A stretch of DNA of 64,000 bases from Nonomuraea typhae (lineage in GTDB: Bacteria; Actinomycetota; Actinomycetes; Streptosporangiales; Streptosporangiaceae). Below are positions 41,416 to 49,981 of this stretch, piece by piece. The position numbers and the translations under genes are program-made. The stretch lies in the NCBI RefSeq assembly GCF_009760925.1, contig NZ_VRLV01000002.1, positions 806,001 through 870,000 on the forward strand. The letters are read 5' to 3'. The notes below the pieces were generated by a model that searched no databases, was not told the origin of the DNA, and saw only the letters and a program-made list of their open reading frames with translations. Position 1 is the first letter of the stretch. Each line of letters opens with the position of its first letter.

Positions 41416-43103
41416 CCCTGGCGCCGATCCGCGAGCACGCCACCATCCCGCCCGAGGCCAAGAAGGCGGTCCAGAAAGCCGCCAAGAAACAGGCCGGAAA
41501 GCCGGCTCCCCAGAAGAAGATCACCAAGCGGTTACGCCCGCACCGCCATCGGGCGCGCAGCAGGTTCGTGCTGCTGCGGCTGGTCGCCTCCGGCTCCGTC
41601 GTGGCGATCATGGCGGACAGCACGGCGACGACGCTGGCCGTACCGCTGCTGAGTGCCGACCCGATGACGACCGGGCTGCCCCTCGCGGAGATCACGTGGG
41701 TGAGCACCGGCAACTTCGCCGCGGTCGCCGCGCTGCTGGCCACGGCGGGACGCTTCGCCGACCTGTTCGGCCGGCGCAGCGTGCTCGCCCTCGGCCTGCT
41801 GCTCTACGGCCTGGGCGCGACCGCGGTGATCATGGCGCCCACCTGGCCCATCCTGCTCGCCGGACGGCTCGCGGAGGGACTCGGCGCCGCGATGATGTTC
41901 CCCGCGTCGCTGGGACTGCTGCTCGGTGAGCTCCCACCCTCGCGCCGTGCCGGGGCGGTCGCGCTGTGGGGCGCGTCGTCGGGTATCGGCGCGCTCGCCC
42001 TGCAGGGCGGGGGCGGCTGGCTGATGGAGGCGTACGGCTGGCGCGGGTTGTACCTGCCGGGGGCCATCCTGGCGGCCGCACTGCTCTGCCTCACCCCCGC
42101 CCTGCCCCGCTCGCTCGGCACCGGACGCCGCGTCCCGGACATCGTGGGCGCCTTCGCCCTCGTGGGGGCGATCGCCACCGCGGTGATCGCCATCTCGCGC
42201 GGCGACGTGTGGGGCTGGACCTCGGTTCAGACGCTCACCTGCGCCGGAGCGGCCGTCGTGCTGCTGTGCGCGGCGCTGGCCACCTCGTGGCGGCATCCGG
42301 CCGGGGCCGTCGACATGTCGCTGTGGCGGCGGCCCGGGTTCCTGTGGGGCGGCGCCGCCTCCTTCCTCTACGGCGCCATGTCGTTCATCGTGCTCGCCAC
42401 CGGCCCGCTCTACCTGCGGGAAAGCGGCTTCGACCCGGCGCAGATCGGCTGGTGGCTGACGCCCATCTCCATCGCGATGATCGTGGCCAGCCCGATGGCC
42501 ACGCTGGTCAGCCGCCGCCTCAGCCTCAACGGCGTGATCTACCTCGGGGCGCTGATCCTCGGCGGCGGATGCGCGCTGCTGCTGGCCCAGCCGACGCCCA
42601 CCGCCTGGAGCCTGCTGGGCGCGGTCCTGCTGGGGACCGGATTCGGGCTCCTGTCCACCGGCACGTTCACCGCCGGCACGATCGCCGCCGACCCCACCCA
42701 GTACGCCTCGGCCGTCGGCGCGATCAACACCGCCCGGATGCTCGGCGGCGCCATCGGGGTCGCCGCCGCCTCCGTGCTCATCGAACATCCGTTCCTGCGC
42801 GGGCCCACACCCGGGTTCGCCTCGGTCTTCACCGCCTGTCTTGGGGCCACGGCGGTGATCGGCACGGCCGCGCTCATCCGCGCCGCCCGCGGGGCCGGCC
42901 GGGCGCCCATGCCCGGTGTGCTCGCCCTCGAAGAGGAGGTGGCGATGCTCCGCCACCTGCTCGCCGAACTACGTGCCAGCTTCGTCCAGGTCCGCGCGGA
43001 GGCCGAGGAGGAACTGGCCAGGTTCGGCATCCACGATCCGTCCGGGATACGGGCCGGCTGGTCGCCCGTGCCCGGACAGCGGCAACCCGCTGACCAGCGC
43101 TGA
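41412..43103 (+). CDS. MFS exporter, DHA2-type with 14 predicted TM helices
   Basis: A 563-residue major-facilitator protein. A Lys/Arg-rich cytosolic N-terminus of about 50 residues precedes the helices. The motif A region GRFADLFGRRSVLALG and the DHA2-style motif C region near GLLLGE are seen. A helical C-terminal extension is coiled-coil-like (LEEEVAMLRHLLAELRAS). DHA2 exporters use proton motive force to expel drugs or metabolites. In this operon it probably exports the pathway product and gives self-resistance. Confidence 0.88.
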   Translation: MTLAPIREHATIPPEAKKAVQKAAKKQAGKPAPQKKITKRLRPHRHRARSRFVLLRLVASGSVVAIMADSTATTLAVPLLSADPMTTGLPLAEITWVSTGNFAAVAALLATAGRFADLFGRRSVLALGLLLYGLGATAVIMAPTWPILLAGRLAEGLGAAMMFPASLGLLLGELPPSRRAGAVALWGASSGIGALALQGGGGWLMEAYGWRGLYLPGAILAAALLCLTPALPRSLGTGRRVPDIVGAFALVGAIATAVIAISRGDVWGWTSVQTLTCAGAAVVLLCAALATSWRHPAGAVDMSLWRRPGFLWGGAASFLYGAMSFIVLATGPLYLRESGFDPAQIGWWLTPISIAMIVASPMATLVSRRLSLNGVIYLGALILGGGCALLLAQPTPTAWSLLGAVLLGTGFGLLSTGTFTAGTIAADPTQYASAVGAINTARMLGGAIGVAAASVLIEHPFLRGPTPGFASVFTACLGATAVIGTAALIRAARGAGRAPMPGVLALEEEVAMLRHLLAELRASFVQVRAEAEEELARFGIHDPSGIRAGWSPVPGQRQPADQR

Positions 43104-43122
43104 ACCCTCGTAGGAGCTCCTC

Positions 43123-43350
43123 ATGTCGCACGACGAAGAACCCCGCCGGCCGTACCACCACCCCTACCTGAGCCCCGAGCAACCCGGCCTCGAGCCGGAG
43201 CCGTACCTGAGCCCGGACGACACGCCCACGGCCGGGATGCCGTCGATGCCGGCGGCCAGCGCCCGCACCGTGCACCGGCTGCGCCACATCCGCCAGGTGT
43301 CCGACACCGCCATTTCCGTCATCGACCAGGCATTGGAGCGGGCCTCGTGA
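43123..43350 (+). CDS. 75-aa Pro-rich small protein
   Basis: A small protein of unknown family. The N-terminal half contains two PYLSP units (HPYLSPEQPG and EPYLSPDD) and is probably disordered. The C-terminal 35 residues are a likely amphipathic helix (RTVHRLRHIRQVSDTAISVI). The ATG follows AGGAG. Its stop overlaps the next start (GTGA). It could be an accessory or carrier protein; evidence for a precursor peptide is lacking. Confidence 0.6.
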   Translation: MSHDEEPRRPYHHPYLSPEQPGLEPEPYLSPDDTPTAGMPSMPAASARTVHRLRHIRQVSDTAISVIDQALERAS

Positions 43351-43550
43351 AGCGCGACGAGCAGCGGCTGACCGTCACCGTGAAGCCCGGCTGCACCCGG
43401 GAGCAGCGTGACGAGCTGGCCGACAAGATCGGCGGAGCGGCCCGCGAGGTGCTCGGCGACGTGCGCGTCGAGGTGACGGCCGACCCCCCGCAGGATGCCA
43501 AGGCGCGCAGGGAGGCGGCGATGCTTGCTGCCTCATGGTCGGGCTGCTGA
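43347..43550 (+). CDS. 67-aa small protein ending in Cys
   Basis: A small protein with a predicted beta-alpha-beta body (RLTVTVKPGCTREQRDELAD, then VRVEVTADPP) and a tail ending SGC. The family is not recognised. GTG 43347 overlaps the previous stop and its own stop overlaps the next ATG (TGATG), so it is firmly within a coupled translation chain. Confidence 0.55.
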   Translation: MKRDEQRLTVTVKPGCTREQRDELADKIGGAAREVLGDVRVEVTADPPQDAKARREAAMLAASWSGC

Positions 43551-43876
43551 TGAGCGCACCGACGCTGCTGTCGCCGCGTCCGGCCCCCACCCCCGCTCCC
43601 GCGCGGGCCACCCCCGCTCCGGCGCGGGGCAGCTCCGCGGTCCTGATGGCCCTGCGCGACCGCGCCGCGCTGGTGTGCGACGCGGAGCTGCGCCGGCTGG
43701 CCACCCGCGTGCCCGAACTGGACGCCCGCTCGCACGACGAGGTGGGCCGCGCCGTCCAGCGGGTCGTGGACGCCTTCTTCGGCGGCGACCTCGGCAGACG
43801 CGTCGCCCGTGACGCGCGCCTCGCCGACGCGCTGCGCGTGCTGTTCTCACTCGACCCCTCGGGAGGCAGATCGTGA
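43550..43876 (+). CDS. Stand-alone glutamyl-tRNA reductase dimerisation-domain-like protein
   Basis: A 108-residue protein with a Pro/Ala-rich lead of about 30 residues. A helical domain follows that resembles the C-terminal dimerisation domain of glutamyl-tRNA reductase (HemA): DAELRRLATRVPELD, EVGRAVQRVVDAFF, ADALRVLFSLDP. The catalytic and NADPH-binding domains are absent. It may mediate protein contacts or be a HemA remnant. ATG 43550 overlaps the preceding stop; ATG 43535 is possible. Confidence 0.65.
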   Translation: MSAPTLLSPRPAPTPAPARATPAPARGSSAVLMALRDRAALVCDAELRRLATRVPELDARSHDEVGRAVQRVVDAFFGGDLGRRVARDARLADALRVLFSLDPSGGRS

Positions 43877-44589
43877 CCAGAGTGGGTGTCGTCGTGCCGC
43901 CGGCGAACCCGGCCGTGGAGCCGGAGTTCGCGCGCCTGCTGGGCGCCCAGGCGGACCTGCACGTCACCCGCTTCCCCGTACGGCCCGGCCGGCCGCTGGC
44001 CGAGCGCCTGGATTCCTACAACGAGGCGCTGCCCGACATGATCCGCTCGTTCGGCGGCCTGCCGCTGGACGCGCTGGTCATGGCCTGCAGCGGCGCGCGC
44101 TACCTGCTGGGCCCGGAGGAGGACCGCAAGCGCTGCGACGCGCTGAGCACGGAGTCCGGGTTCCCGATCGCCTCGGCCACCGAGGCCACGCGCGCGGCGC
44201 TGGAGCATCTGGGCACCAAGGAGATCACGCTGGTCTCGCCGTACCAGCCGTGGCTGACCGATCTGGCCGAGCGTTTCTGGGCGGCGGCCGGGATCCGGGT
44301 GACCCGGGTGGTTCCGGTGAAGGCGGGCGACGAGTTCGCCCCGTACGACGTGACCACGGAGGAGCTCGTCGGCCAGGTCGAGGCGGCGCGCGTGGCGCCC
44401 GGGGCGGTGCTGCTGCTGACCGGCACCGGCATGCCCACGCTGCGCGCGATCGGCAAGCTGGCCGAGGGCGACGAGCGGGTCGTGCTGACCTCGAACCTGT
44501 GCGGCGCGTGGTGGGCGCTGACCAGCGCGGGCCAGCCCGTCACGCTCGGCCGCAGGAAGCCGCGCGACGGTGAGCGGGTGCCGACGTGA
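43873..44589 (+). CDS. Maleate-isomerase / arylmalonate-decarboxylase-like protein
   Basis: A 238-residue member of the Asp/Glu racemase superfamily, closest in pattern to maleate cis-trans isomerase and arylmalonate decarboxylase: VGVVVPPANPAVEPEF, and ALVMACSGARYLL with the first catalytic cysteine (Cys72). At the second catalytic position the sequence is LTGTGMPTL (about 182-190), without the usual Cys. One-cysteine arrangements occur in decarboxylases, so isomerase activity should not be assumed. GTG overlaps the previous stop. Confidence 0.8.
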   Translation: MTRVGVVVPPANPAVEPEFARLLGAQADLHVTRFPVRPGRPLAERLDSYNEALPDMIRSFGGLPLDALVMACSGARYLLGPEEDRKRCDALSTESGFPIASATEATRAALEHLGTKEITLVSPYQPWLTDLAERFWAAAGIRVTRVVPVKAGDEFAPYDVTTEELVGQVEAARVAPGAVLLLTGTGMPTLRAIGKLAEGDERVVLTSNLCGAWWALTSAGQPVTLGRRKPRDGERVPT

Positions 44590-45731
44590 ACGGGGTCATC
44601 GTGGCCGGCGCCGGGCCGGTGGGACTGACGGCGGCGCTCACGCTGGCGAGGGCCGGCGTGCGCGTGCTCGTGATGGAGCGGGAGTACGCGCTCAGCACGC
44701 GCTCGCGCGCCTCCACGATCCATCCGGCCACCCTCGACCTGCTGGAGGAGCTGGACCTCGCGGACGAGCTGATCGCCCGCGGCACGGTCGTGGACCGGGT
44801 GCAGTGGCGTGATCTGGCCGGCGCGATCCTGGCGGAGATGTCGATGTCCGGCCTGGCCGGGATGACCCGGCACCCGTTCCGCCTGCACGCCGAGCAGACG
44901 GTGCTCACGCCGCTGCTGCTGGACGAACTCCGGGCGCATCCGGGGGCCGAGGTCCGGTTCGGGGCTCCGGTCGAGGACGTGGCCATGACGGGCACCGCCG
45001 TACGGGTCCGGTCCGGCGACCGCTGGGAGCGGGCGCGTTACCTGGTCGCGGCCGACGGGGCGCACAGCAGTGTCAGAGCGGCGCTGGGCGTGCCCTTTCC
45101 GCAGGCCGGCTACCCCACCAGGGCGTTGCGGATCTTCACCGGCTCGCCGCTGGAGGAGCTGCTGCCCGGGGTGGCGCCGCTCACGTATGTCCGCGATCCC
45201 GCGCAGTCGTGCAGCCTGCTGCGCCTGCCCGACCACTGGCGCGTCGTCCTCCGGCTGGGGCCGGGGACGCCGGCGCCGGAGTGGGTGGCCGGGCTCAACC
45301 TCGCCGATCTGGAGGTGCTCGGCACACACCGCTACGACCTGGTCCGCGGTGTGCTCGCCTCCTTCCGCCACGGCCGGGTGCTGTTCGCCGGTGACGCCGC
45401 GCACGTCACCTCCACCGCCGGCGGGCTCAACATGAACGCCGGCATCCACGACGCGATCGATCTCGGCAGGACCCTGGCCGAGGTGTTCGGCGGCCACGCG
45501 CCGCCGGCGGCGCTGGAGACCTGGGCGCGCCGCCGTCGCGCCGTACTGGTCGACCACGTCATCCCGGCCAGCGAGGCCAGGGTCGCGGGCGTGCAGGACG
45601 CCCGTGCCGCCCGGCTGCCCGCCGCCGTGGCCGCGCTGCGCGCGATCGCCGCGGACGGGGAGGCGACCCGTGCCTACCTGGCCAAGGCATCCATGCTCGA
45701 CACCGTCCCGCTTCCCGTGAGGCACACCTGA
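44586..45731 (+). CDS. FAD-dependent monooxygenase (group A, PHBH fold)
   Basis: A 381-residue flavoprotein hydroxylase. Motifs are the GxGxxG dinucleotide site VAGAGPVGLTAAL, the DG motif ADGAHSSVRAAL, and the GD motif FAGDAAHVTSTAGG followed by GLNMNAGIHDA. Such enzymes use NAD(P)H and oxygen to hydroxylate aromatic or electron-rich rings; a pyrrole-like substrate would fit the operon, but this is inference. GTG overlaps the preceding stop. Confidence 0.88.
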   Translation: MNGVIVAGAGPVGLTAALTLARAGVRVLVMEREYALSTRSRASTIHPATLDLLEELDLADELIARGTVVDRVQWRDLAGAILAEMSMSGLAGMTRHPFRLHAEQTVLTPLLLDELRAHPGAEVRFGAPVEDVAMTGTAVRVRSGDRWERARYLVAADGAHSSVRAALGVPFPQAGYPTRALRIFTGSPLEELLPGVAPLTYVRDPAQSCSLLRLPDHWRVVLRLGPGTPAPEWVAGLNLADLEVLGTHRYDLVRGVLASFRHGRVLFAGDAAHVTSTAGGLNMNAGIHDAIDLGRTLAEVFGGHAPPAALETWARRRRAVLVDHVIPASEARVAGVQDARAARLPAAVAALRAIAADGEATRAYLAKASMLDTVPLPVRHT

Positions 45732-45732
45732 G

Positions 45733-46524
45733 ATGCGAATCTGGTTCCAGAAGCATGCCGTCGAGGGCCGTGCGCCGCTGCTCGACAAGCTGTACGCGGA
45801 ACATCTCGGCAAGGTGGCCGGCCCCGGCACCACCGTCGAGATCCACACGTTGCCGCCCCAGACCTACGCCACCGAGCTGCCCGAGGAACTGGTCGGCTTC
45901 GGCCCCATCGGGTTGTTGTTCGGCGAATACTTCGCCCGCACCGCCGCCGCCGCGGAACGCGACGGCTGCGCCGCCTGGATCACCGGCGCCGGCCAGGACC
46001 CCGGCCTGACCTCCGCCCGCGTGCGCGCGACCATCCCCGTCGTCGGGTACGGCGACGCCACCTGGCAGGCCGCCCGCCAGGAACGCCACCGGCTGGGCCT
46101 GATCGGGTTCATCCCGCACCTGGCCGAGCCGATCACCGACAACATCCAGGCCGCCGGCGCCACCCTGTCGGCCTACGAGCTGATCGACGAGGGCGCGGCC
46201 GTGGTGAGCCGGGCGCTGTCCGGTGACTTCGACCCGTTCGTCCGCGCCTACACGGCGGCCGCGCGCCGGGCCGCCTACCGGGGCGCCCAGTGGCTCGTGC
46301 CCGCCGAGGGCATCCCGAACGAGATCCTGGTCCATCTCGGCATCCGCGACCTGCACGGGCTGCCGGTGATCGACCCGGGCGGCCTGGCCGTCAAGACCGC
46401 CGAGCACCTGGTCCGTCTGCGGGACCTGGGCATCACCGCACGCGCCGAGACCGGCTACTGGTACCGGCGTCCTCCGGAGGTCGTGCTGGAGCACGCGGAG
46501 CGGGTCCTCGGGGGGCGGCTATGA
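45733..46524 (+). CDS. Asp/Glu/hydantoin-racemase-like protein lacking catalytic cysteines
   Basis: A 263-residue protein of the HyuE-type racemase family by pattern: RIWFQKHAVEGR start, GTTVEIHTLPP, and IPVVGYGDA. The first catalytic segment reads ITGAGQDPGL (83-92), where active racemases have Cys before the DPGL. The second reads WLVPAEGIPNE (187-197) instead of LGCT. Both cysteines are missing, so it probably does a different reaction or acts structurally. Glu192 could act as base. It lies one base after the monooxygenase stop. Confidence 0.75.
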   Translation: MRIWFQKHAVEGRAPLLDKLYAEHLGKVAGPGTTVEIHTLPPQTYATELPEELVGFGPIGLLFGEYFARTAAAAERDGCAAWITGAGQDPGLTSARVRATIPVVGYGDATWQAARQERHRLGLIGFIPHLAEPITDNIQAAGATLSAYELIDEGAAVVSRALSGDFDPFVRAYTAAARRAAYRGAQWLVPAEGIPNEILVHLGIRDLHGLPVIDPGGLAVKTAEHLVRLRDLGITARAETGYWYRRPPEVVLEHAERVLGGRL

Positions 46525-47498
46525 GCTTCCCCGTCGATCGGCCGCGGCGGCTGCGCCGTACGGCCGCGTTGCGCTCCCTCGTCGCCGAGACGAGGCTGCA
46601 CCCGGCGGACCTGGTGCAGCCGTTGTTCGTGCGCGAGGGCATCGAGGAGCCCCGGCCCATCCCGTCGATGCCGGGCCAGGTCCAGCACACGCGCGAGAGC
46701 CTGCGCAAGGCCGCCGCCGCGGCGGCGCAGGCCGGCGTGGGCGGGATCATGATCTTCGGGGTGCCCTGCGCCAAGCACCCGGACGGGCGCGGCGCCTGGG
46801 ACGAGGAGGGCATCGCCCAGCTCGCCCTCGCCGACGTCGCGGCCGAGGTCGGCGAGGCCACCGTGGTGATCGGCGACATCAACCTGGACGAGTACACCGA
46901 CCACGGCCACGTCGGCCTGCTCGGGCCGGACGGCGACGTCGACAACGACGCCACCGTGCGCGCCTACGCCGAGGTCGCGGTCGCGCAGGCGACGGCCGGC
47001 GCGACCATGGTGGCGCCCAGCGGCATGATGGACGGCCAGGTCGCCGCCATCCGCGCCGGGTTGGACGCCGCCGGGTTCGAGCGCGTGCCCATCCTCGCCT
47101 ACGCCGCCAAGTACGACTCCGCCTTCTACGGGCCCTTCCGGAGCGCGGTGGAGTCGTCGCTGGTCGGCACCCGATCCACCCACCAGCAGAATCCGGCCAA
47201 CCTGTGCGAGGCGCTGCGCGAGGTCGGGCTCGACGTCGAGGAGGGCGCCGACCTGGTCATGGTCAAACCGGCCGGGCTCTACCTGGACGTGGTGCGCCGG
47301 GTGGCCGACGCGGTCCACGTGCCGGTCGCGGCCTATCAGGTGTCGGGCGAGTACGCGGCGATCGAGGCCGCGGCCGCGAACGGCTGGCTGCAACGAGAAC
47401 GGGCCATCGAGGAGAGCCTCACGTCGATCCGGCGGGCCGGCGCCCGGATCGTCCTCACCTACTGGGCCACCGAGGTCGCCCAAAGACTGCACCGCTAG
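46521..47498 (+). CDS. Porphobilinogen synthase paralogue (HemB-like, zinc cysteines absent)
   Basis: A 325-residue 5-aminolevulinate dehydratase. Both Schiff-base lysines are present: Lys197 in YAAKYDSAFYGPFR and Lys249 in MVKPAGLYLD. The metal-binding loop reads DINLDEYTDHGHV. The three positions that are Cys in zinc-dependent enzymes are Asn121, Asp123 and Val131, so it is not a classic zinc type. It should condense two aminolevulinates to porphobilinogen or a related reaction. The absence of other heme genes and the presence of tailoring enzymes suggest a specialised paralogue. The ATG overlaps the previous stop. Confidence 0.88.
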   Translation: MSFPVDRPRRLRRTAALRSLVAETRLHPADLVQPLFVREGIEEPRPIPSMPGQVQHTRESLRKAAAAAAQAGVGGIMIFGVPCAKHPDGRGAWDEEGIAQLALADVAAEVGEATVVIGDINLDEYTDHGHVGLLGPDGDVDNDATVRAYAEVAVAQATAGATMVAPSGMMDGQVAAIRAGLDAAGFERVPILAYAAKYDSAFYGPFRSAVESSLVGTRSTHQQNPANLCEALREVGLDVEEGADLVMVKPAGLYLDVVRRVADAVHVPVAAYQVSGEYAAIEAAAANGWLQRERAIEESLTSIRRAGARIVLTYWATEVAQRLHR

Positions 47499-47533
47499 CC
47501 CTGGTCCCCCTCACCCCCTCCGGAGGAGCGACT

Positions 47534-49972
47534 GTGTCCCGCGAACTGTGTGAGCAATACGGGCCACACCTGTACGACTACTGCAGAACCGAGCTGGGCG
47601 AGTCCGACGCCGAGCTGGCCGCCGCGGGCACCCTGCTGACGGCGTCGGCCCGCGCGGCGGGCGTGGCCGACCCGGCGGCGCTGCGGCCCTGGTTGTACGC
47701 GCTGGCCCGCGCACATCGCGCGACGCTGTCGGCGGCCCGGCCCGCCAGCATCGGCTCGTGGGCCCGGCCGGGCCAATCCGGCCTGCTGCCGGAGGCGCTG
47801 ATCGCCCTGGACGCACCGCACCGGGAGCTCCTCGACCTTTCGGTACGGCACGGCCTGCCGCACACCGAGCTGGCCCTGCTCTTCGACGTGTCCGTGTCCT
47901 TGATCGACGCCACCGTGCGGGAGGCGGCGTGGCGGCTGGAGACCTGGCTGGGCGCGGTGACCGCGGCCAGGGCCGCCGACGGTTGCGTCCAGCTGGCTGC
48001 GTGGGTGGCGGAGTGGGCCGCCTCCCCCAGCCGCAGCACCCGTGCCCGGCTCGGGCGGCACCTGTACGGCTGCCCGTCCTGTCTTGCCGTGGCCAGGGGC
48101 TTACCCGCGGCCACCTTGCTGACCCGCCTGCCGATCGCCACGCCACGCCGGCCGCTGGCCGGACTGCTGCCGCTCGCCGCCCCGCTGCCCGGCGACGCGG
48201 TCGCCTGGCGGGCCGACGGCTTCCCCGTGCAGACGCACGACCTGGACGACGTTCCCCCGGCACGACTTGCTGACGGTGCGGCTCTGGCGGCGACCCCCGA
48301 CCCCGTTGCACAATCAGCTCAGGACCCTCGACCCTCGCCTGGCATCCACGCCCGGCCGCACTCTCGCCAGACCTCCACCCGGGCGGCGCACGCCGCCCAA
48401 CGCCCAAGCACCCCGGTCGCCGACCCCACGACGGCGACCGGGGCCCGGGTCTGGCCGGGGGCGGGCGCGGCTGCCTCCGGCCGGATCCTCCTGTCGGCGC
48501 CCACCCCTTTCGACGTCGAGCCCGACCCTCCGGACAAGGACGCGGCGGTCTCCGGATACCTGGACGCGTTGATCGCCCTGGGCGCGGATCGCGACTCCGG
48601 CCCCTCTCATGGGACGGGCCCGGAAATCCCTCGCGGGTCTAACCAGGACATCTCTCGTGGGTCGAACCCGGACATCGAGGACACCGATCCTTCCATCGGG
48701 CCGCCGGCGGCGTTCGGCGGCAGGCGCGAACGCCCCACGTCGCCCGGCAGGGCCCACCCTTACGCGACCCACATCGGGACCGGCCCGGCCGGTGACGCCC
48801 AGGACGCGACGGCCAGGCCGTACGGGATCCCGGCGACGGCTGACCGGCCGTACGGGATCCCCGAGAGCGAGGCGGGGCCGTCCGGTCCGCGCGAGTCCGG
48901 GCCGGACGCCGCGGCCGGGGCGTACGACGTGCCCGGCTCCGCGATCAAGCCCTATGGCGAGCCCTTCGACGGCGCCTCCTACGAGCTGCCCGCCTCGGAG
49001 GTGCCGCTGGCCGAGGACGAGTTCCGGGCCTGGGAGCAGCGGGGCGGCAAGTGGGAGGAGTTCTGGGAGGACCGCCCGGACGAGGCCGATCCCGAGGCGC
49101 GCATCACGGTCCGCTCGGTGGCCAGGGTCACCCTGCTGGTCGGCGCGGGGGTGCTGGTGGCGGGGCTGGCCTGGTCGGGGATCCACTCACGGCCCCGGCC
49201 GGTGTCGGTCAACGAGGCCGCGGTCCCCCAGCCGCATCCGGTGATCACCTTGACCGACCAGCCGGTCGGCGATTCGGAGGTCGAGGTGCCGCCGGAGGAG
49301 GCCCAGCGCGAGCCGGCGCCCGAGGAGGGGCAGCCGGTCAGGACCCCGCCGCCGACGAAGCGCCCGGTCACCTCCCGGGTCACGACCGACTCCGGCCCGC
49401 AGCCCTCCTCCACGAGGAAGCCCACCACCAAGGCCGAGGACGACGACGGACCCCGCGAGCCGACCGGCCGGCCCACCACGCGCGAGCCGGTCAAGGAGCC
49501 GACCCGGCAGCCGGAGAGGGATTCCGAGAAGCAGATGAAGACCACGCAGCCGCTGGCCAAGCAGGCGCTGCCCAAACCGCCGGCGCCCACCGCGCGGTTG
49601 TCGTCGGCGTCGGCGTCGCTGGGCTCGGGCCGGTCGGGTTCGCTCGCGCTCGACTGCGACGGCACCTGCCAGGTCACCTCCGCCTCCGGCAGCCCCGGCA
49701 TCAGCGTCGCCGGCACCACCTACACGGTCGAGGCGCCGGAAAGCCGTCCCGGCTGCCCGGGGCCGCCGACCGGCGAGTCCGGCACGGTCACCGTCTCCTG
49801 GTCCGGCACGAAGACCGGCGACGGCACCACCACCGAGGGCACCACCACCGGCGGCGGCACGCTGACCTTGAGCGTGTCGTGGACGGTGAGCAAGGACAAG
49901 GGCACGTTCGTGCCCGACATGAAGGGCGGCGGCTACTGGAGCAACTGCAGCCCGCTCAGCGCCAACGGCTAA
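47534..49972 (+). CDS. Membrane-tethered sigma-factor-like protein with extracellular beta domain
   Basis: An 812-residue chimera. Residues 1-140 resemble an ECF sigma factor; the region-4-like part has ALDAPHRELLDLSVRHGLPH and ALLFDVSVSLIDATVREAAW. A CPSC near 180-183 suggests a zinc-finger-type anti-sigma segment. A long Pro/Gly-rich linker, one TM helix near 529-551 (VTLLVGAGVLVAGLAWSGI), a Pro/Thr-rich stalk and a Ser/Thr/Gly-rich beta domain with four Cys follow. It may pass a surface signal to transcription. The GTG follows GGAGGAG. Confidence 0.7.
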   Translation: MSRELCEQYGPHLYDYCRTELGESDAELAAAGTLLTASARAAGVADPAALRPWLYALARAHRATLSAARPASIGSWARPGQSGLLPEALIALDAPHRELLDLSVRHGLPHTELALLFDVSVSLIDATVREAAWRLETWLGAVTAARAADGCVQLAAWVAEWAASPSRSTRARLGRHLYGCPSCLAVARGLPAATLLTRLPIATPRRPLAGLLPLAAPLPGDAVAWRADGFPVQTHDLDDVPPARLADGAALAATPDPVAQSAQDPRPSPGIHARPHSRQTSTRAAHAAQRPSTPVADPTTATGARVWPGAGAAASGRILLSAPTPFDVEPDPPDKDAAVSGYLDALIALGADRDSGPSHGTGPEIPRGSNQDISRGSNPDIEDTDPSIGPPAAFGGRRERPTSPGRAHPYATHIGTGPAGDAQDATARPYGIPATADRPYGIPESEAGPSGPRESGPDAAAGAYDVPGSAIKPYGEPFDGASYELPASEVPLAEDEFRAWEQRGGKWEEFWEDRPDEADPEARITVRSVARVTLLVGAGVLVAGLAWSGIHSRPRPVSVNEAAVPQPHPVITLTDQPVGDSEVEVPPEEAQREPAPEEGQPVRTPPPTKRPVTSRVTTDSGPQPSSTRKPTTKAEDDDGPREPTGRPTTREPVKEPTRQPERDSEKQMKTTQPLAKQALPKPPAPTARLSSASASLGSGRSGSLALDCDGTCQVTSASGSPGISVAGTTYTVEAPESRPGCPGPPTGESGTVTVSWSGTKTGDGTTTEGTTTGGGTLTLSVSWTVSKDKGTFVPDMKGGGYWSNCSPLSANG

Positions 49973-49981
49973 GGGATCGTG

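Noticed and set aside
43123-43550. The two small proteins as RiPP precursor peptides
   Set aside because: No leader/core pattern and no lanthipeptide, radical-SAM or YcaO enzyme nearby. They are treated as accessory proteins.
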